A stretch of 64,000 bases of DNA from Topomyia yanbarensis (Eukaryota > Arthropoda > Insecta > Diptera > Culicidae). The translations under genes were made by a program, and so were the position numbers. This document shows, one piece after another, positions 58,960-64,000 of this stretch (position 1 is the first letter of the stretch; every line of letters starts with the position of its first letter). The stretch is from positions 209,858,546 to 209,922,545 of the forward strand of contig NC_080670.1 of the NCBI RefSeq assembly GCF_030247195.1, written 5' to 3'. The notes beneath the pieces were generated by a model that was given only the letters and a program-made list of their open reading frames with translations, was not told where the DNA came from and did not search any database.

Positions 58960-61840
58960 GCTGCACCTCTAATAAGTACATATACCTACAATTTAATACT
59001 GAAGCTTCTTCCTTCCTGTTGCTTCTCATCGCATCCCGGTAGTCTGTATTACCCGAGAAATGCTCGTACGGATGAGCGTATGAATATTTGAACATACAGA
59101 GCGGGCCTGCGAGGTGATCTGGTTTAGCGTTGACCGCTATGCGATTAGCGATCATCAGCAGGCGGCGAAGTTGCGTGTTGCACATCGATCATAGTCGATA
59201 ATTGTTAGTGGGTTCTGACTGGAAGGGTTATTATCCGGTTTTCTTAAGCGTTTCAGGAAGAATGGGTTTGTTTTGATTCGAAAATGATGGAACTTTTTCT
59301 AACAACGGTAATGAAAATGAATGTGTAGTCAATGAGATTTTTTTCAGTCTTCAGAGCTATACAATTATGGATTGTAATTGATAAGCGTAATGTTATAGAT
59401 TATAGATTGGCACATTTCACAATGACGTTTTAGCAGGCAGGCTTGTAAATGTGAAATTTCACCTGGCGTTAGTGGCGACAAGTCTTTTATGTAGGACTAC
59501 CGCGTTTACATGCCAGCTCACAATGTTGAAGTCGACGGTGTGGTCACCGATTCGATTTTGTTATTCTAAAACACAGGGTTAGCTGTTTCAAGAATTCGTT
59601 ACTTCAGTGAGCAAGGATTTCGAATGGTAGTTGTACCGGAAGGGATAAACTGGTGTGTCCCTTTAAACTCGTATCGGGGGATCTTTGGTAGAATTGCTTT
59701 GGATTTAATTACGTCTTCTTCGACAGAGATCGTCTGCCTATAGACAGATGAGATCCTTTGAAAAAGTTTAATTTTTTCTCTTGAGAGGTCGCCAAATATG
59801 ACTGCTCGAGGAAGCTCTGACAAAAACTCGAAGTAAACAGCTCCCAGACTTAGACATTTGAGATCAAACAAATAGCACTAGAGACTAAATCACGACACAA
59901 GTGATACAATTGCTACAATTGCAGTTAAGGCCGATTGCGGCGGATCGTATTTCTGATTGTGACATTAAGTGTACGGTTCAGATGTGCGGTCGTAGAGACT
60001 CTACGAACGCGTTGGAATAAACATTTGTTCGCATTTCAGACCGCGGTAATCAGATTATAAGAGCTATGGCGTAAATGTGCGTAAATAGCGATTGCATGAT
60101 CGTCTTTGCGTATTATGGCGAAGGGCTCGAGCGTTTGTATGTTATTGTGTTCGGTTACGAGGGCGTTTTTTGTCGCGTGCTCTTGATCGCACGAATCTTG
60201 AATCAGATACTTAATTTTCAGTGTACGGTTCAGTTACTAGAAGAGATTGAGTTCCCTACTTCTGCTAGAGTTCCTAGTCATCTCGGAAACTTGTTGTCTA
60301 GTGTATATGACAGGGTGTCGATTCATGGAAATAACATGGAAAATCAGGAAATTTCAAGGGATATATTTGGACTTAGAATAACCTGAAATTTCCAGGGAAT
60401 TCTAATTAAAATCAGGGGAACAGTCTTGTTGAATTATTGGATGACACTGAAGCGACGCGCTTACTTTCTGACAGCTCTGTAGCTAATAGAATTTCCGGAT
60501 TCCTTCCTCGTCAGTTCGCAGCGGAACTCGGTGTTACCTGAATAAGTTCCACTGGCTATTGAATCATTTGCGAATTAACTGATGATGTGGAAAGAATTGT
60601 AAGGGATTTAATTACAGTAGATGAATTTTTCATAGTGGATCCTGTGTAGGTTTTTTCCGTAGTGCTCTGTTCATAAATGGCACATGGAAATCTGGTCTTG
60701 ATATGTACATAACGTGGTCTAAGATCTAGATAGCCTTTGGTATTGTTGCATCAGGTAAAAAGTAATGAGGTGTGTCACGCGCATTCTCCTGAAAAAGCCT
60801 AGTTTCGTCTCCATATTTCGATATTATTCTTGCAATGAACTTCTAACAACTACAAGTTGACAGAATGTGTAGTTGTACGACATATTGGAGATGCCTTACC
60901 TCAATAAAGCTTCGTCAGCTAGACTGTTGAACGTTATCATTACATAATGTTGGATAAGATAGAGCTGTATAAAGATGACTTCCGAAAGCTGAAATGCTTT
61001 CACCTTAAAAATCTTTACACTTGGGGAACAGAAGGACGGACACGGCAATATTTAAAATCAACAGCACTGTGTCAAGCCCAAGTATGATTTCACTTTGCTA
61101 CTTCACTTGTCCCGATGAACCTATAACAAAAAGAAACACGATCACCATCCAAGAATAAAAGTAACTATACTTTATCTTTCACTAGATCGAGGTGACTATG
61201 ACTCCTTATGATAAAATTCCTTTTGATCATTACATTGTTTCTCTCATCTTCCTAGTTCTTGCTTCGTGACGATTTTCCAAAAGCGCCTTATGTCTACCGT
61301 CCTCAAGAATCTAACAGGATAAAAACTGTCGTTGTAGTATTTACGGATGTTTGGAATAAGATGTGGGACGTTGAGATGGTGCTTACTTAATATAATGCTA
61401 CCGACTCAGCAGTGCGCCCATCAGTAACATTCTGACCAGAGTCAAAAAATAGTGTTAACAGAATGCAACTTTTACAGGAAACTGTATTGTAAAGCTGGTC
61501 GTCGTAGTTGTTAAAATAAAAATGTAGCAAGCATCAACGCGAGGTATAGTATAGGTAGATTTATGTTATGATCTGCGGATCGGAACGGAGTTGGATCCAG
61601 AAGAAATATGGATTTCGAAAAAGCAATTACCCAAGTAAACAATAAATATTATAACGACGACGCCTAATATCAGCTTTAGATATCGCATAGGACAAGCCGT
61701 TAAGCCATATATTCTGATATAATGCCAGTATCATGCCAGAAAAGGCGAAATATTGCGCTATAACTGTGCAAACCTGGTATCGGCACTAATCATGCTATTA
61801 GATAACTTCAATTGGCTGTCATTTTCCGCAATGCGGTTTT
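58960..61840. other. Putative first intron, no gene supported
   Basis: AT-rich. An unbroken 90-codon frame at 59599-59871 (-) lacks an ATG and any family motif. No RNA gene seen. Confidence 0.4.
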
Positions 61841-61844
61841 GCAG

Positions 61845-62035
61845 CGGTTTTTGTCTTTCTCATATAAAGAACGGCTACGCAATCACTCTAAAAATTTATT
61901 TTTTACACGAGTCCCGGAAGGCTGAGAGTCACATACCATTCGATTCAGTTCATCGGAAAATGTCTGTATGTGTGTGTGATTTAAGGAACGAAAATGTGGT
62001 CATGGACAGTAAGCAGGCCACCTTTTTGAGCTAGC
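61845..62035 (+). repeat. Truncated mosquito-type interspersed repeat
   Basis: TTTTTGTCTTTCTCATATAA, CGAGTCCCGGAAGGCTGAG and a short TGTG run match the heads of the units at 29597 and 30803; it ends before the subrepeats. Confidence 0.75.
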
Positions 62036-62129
62036 TTAACTATCATCGACATAATAATTTTCTTGTTGCACCGCGAAAATTGAGATCTACTCGATGCTGA
62101 CAGGAGTTTCGCAATATCTCAAAGTTGCC

Positions 62130-62940
62130 GGTACCCAACCTAGGTACAATCCCGCACTGCGTTGAATCTCTGATTGAAATATCACATGGGCAACGTTGGA
62201 AACTCCTTGTTTCTTTTCAAATGTCTAAGACCCGGTGCTGTTTGCTTCAGATTTATGGCAGAGCTTCCTCTTGTTGGGATATTGATGGCGCCTCAAGAGA
62301 AAAAATGCTACAACGACTGCTTGTAATTAGTGCCATACTGTATGTATGACACGCGGCACAAACAACCGATCATGCTGACGATCCTTGTCGAAGAAGACGC
62401 AAAGAACTCTTGTCAAAGGCCACCCGACACTAGTTTGCCGAGACACACCATTTTGTCCAGTCCGGTGCGATTGCCATCCAAAATTCTTGCTCACTGGAGC
62501 AAGGGGTCTTTGAAACAACCAATTTCGTCCTTCAGTCGTGGATCTGTCAAGTTCGAATCGATAACTACACCATCGATTTCAACGGTGTGAGCGGGTATGT
62601 AAACGCGTTAGTTCTATATAAAAGTCTTGTCGTCCGTAACGTCACTTGTTTGCTTTAGACAAAATATCACAATTCTGAGCTTATCAAAGTGAATTTTCGA
62701 GATATCTGGCACAGTTGAATATTTCTGCGTTTTGAGAAATATTAGAATATTTTGCGGACTATCTTTGATTCGAAAGAAGATTGGATACGGTCGAACCCAG
62801 TTCAATGTGTTTGATTTTAAATGGAAACTTGGAGTCGTTGATGATGAATCTTGTTCGACCTCTATTTTAGGATCATTTTGGCCATATCAGGAGATTTCTT
62901 TTATGCACGGGTCTAGAGCCAGGACCAATGTGAAAACTGT
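62130..62940 (-). pseudogene. Jockey-type ORF1 fragment
   Basis: Minus strand shows KRRNIQLCQISRKFTLISSE (62740-62690), then YPLTPLKSMV in shifted frames and LKDEIGCFKDPLL (62550-62510), the ORF1 pattern 'PDISK.H.DKLRIV....AHTVEIDGVV'. Heavily shifted; no zinc knuckle identified. Confidence 0.6.
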
Positions 62941-63444
62941 AGAAAATTAAGGACTATTCCTTCCTTCCTCATGGCGGATGTAATTTGAAAGACAAGTCTG
63001 AATAAAGGAATAATGTGGTCATCTATCTTCACTGAATATATGACAGGATGCAACCTATTTTCTTAGTAACAGGAACGAAGAATATGTGAAAAGCCTAATC
63101 AGAAATAGATCATAAAAGCATCTTTGGTTCACTTGCTTGTGCAAAAAGATGGGCTGATAATGCTATACTTCGGCTGTACATTGTAACTGCTACGATAGAG
63201 TTTCAATACAACAGTAGTGCAAAACCTTGCGATTATGTACCTGTTATCGACAAATGTGAAAGAAATTAATATTTTTTTCACATCAAAGATCTTCATTACT
63301 GAACCATAAAAGTTCAAACAATGATAAAATTTCGGCTGGTTGACTGATTTCCTATAACTGACAGATGTCATTAGTCTCAAATAGTGGAGTAAACCATTAA
63401 AAACTTTACGGTGACGTCACAAATGAACTAAGTGTGCATTTTTA

Positions 63445-63560
63445 ACAGTTCGCTTGTACTGTTTACATGCACTTAGAAAAATTCTTTACGATTTGCTTCG
63501 AGCGAATCTAGTCGTCCACAATTTTTTCTAAGTCCATGTAAACAGTAGAAGCGAACTGTC
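63445..63560. mobile_element. Short MITE (~116 bp)
   Basis: AACAGTTCGCTTGTACTGTT plus TACATGCACTTAGAAAAA is repeated in reverse to GCGAACTGTC at 63560 with three changes. The remaining end of the window (63561-64000) shows nothing recognisable. Confidence 0.8.
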
Positions 63561-64000
63561 AAGAAAAGTGAGGTTAACTGTGCCAGTAAAGAACCTAATA
63601 CAGTTTCGGTAATCGGACAGAAGAAATCGCCTACCTTGATTTGTTTATAGCAGCTACCACCCATGAGATTATAAAGTGGATTGGAGAGCGGGGCTTGTAT
63701 ATTAGATATCAATCAAAACTCACACAATTTAATCGCCAAAGTGAGAAAAAACTAAATCCACCCAGTTTTGCGTTTTGTTTTCGATTCTCATCCCTATGTG
63801 TACGTTAATACGTTCCTCTCTAGCGTAAAACGTTTGCCTCCACCCCGTGCTCGACCTGGGAAACCGCGATCGGCAAAAAGCAACCGAAGCAAAAAAAAGC
63901 AGAAAACAATCCAGAATCGGGGACGAGAGTCTTGATGCCTGTTTTTTTGTGTGTAAATCGAGAGCATCATTCACCACCATCCAGTGGCTGCCGCATCAGA

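Noticed and set aside
59599..59871. 90-codon frame on the minus strand
   Set aside because: Begins at TTG rather than ATG and resembles no family I know; kept out of the gene list.

Overview
The window is invertebrate nuclear DNA and most likely comes from a culicid mosquito. It has short spliced genes with GT-AG introns, a high load of decayed non-LTR retrotransposons and MITEs, and repeat families I associate with mosquito genomes, such as the units opening 'TTTGCCTTTCTCATATA' with 'GAGGCCCGGAGGGCCGAG' and a tRNA-like SINE. Species assignment is inference. A run of 500 Ns lies at 40001-40500.

Host genes. 1649-5057 is a compact trio: a secreted or lysosomal S28 serine peptidase (DPP2/DPP7-like, +), TRAPPC1 (-) and mitochondrial ribosomal protein L9 (+). 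The first two converge with overlapping 3' ends; the last two diverge from a 267-bp spacer. 20437-24353 (-) is a four-exon gene for a ~1243-aa, largely disordered protein that I do not recognise. 40501-45406 (-) is the N-terminal half of EPG5, the autophagosome-lysosome tethering factor; its reading frame runs into the N gap and no continuation was recognised downstream. Two further stretches (about 7750-8560 and 57600-58899) look like promoters plus long non-coding first exons of + strand genes whose coding exons lie outside the window.

Histone relics. 8590-12650 holds decayed replication-dependent histone genes: H4, two H2B and two H3 copies, with TATA boxes and 3' stem-loops still visible, in two copies of a ~1.5-kb tandem duplication. 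One H2B remnant is an intact 43-codon mini-ORF between a TATA box and a perfect histone stem-loop. Further relics are H3 at 46976-47230, H2A at 50557-50690 and a small H3 piece near 51500-51575.

Mobile DNA. Non-LTR fragments lie at 5600-6935, 18540-20020, 27110-29000, 35880-36240, 36600-38690 and 62130-62940. A ~1.1-kb LTR-like repeat occurs twice in opposite orientation (17049-18158 and 38709-39798). About fifteen MITE or fold-back elements are resolved by their inverted repeats. The most notable object is a 4276-bp Transib-family (RAG1-related) DNA transposon at 52423-56698. It begins and ends with the heptamer CACAGTG, is flanked by a 5-bp duplication CACGG, has ~650-bp near-identical terminal inverted repeats, and carries a spliced transposase gene on the - strand with DDE residues and a CxxC motif but at least three frame breaks. 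It is nested inside a hAT-type element.
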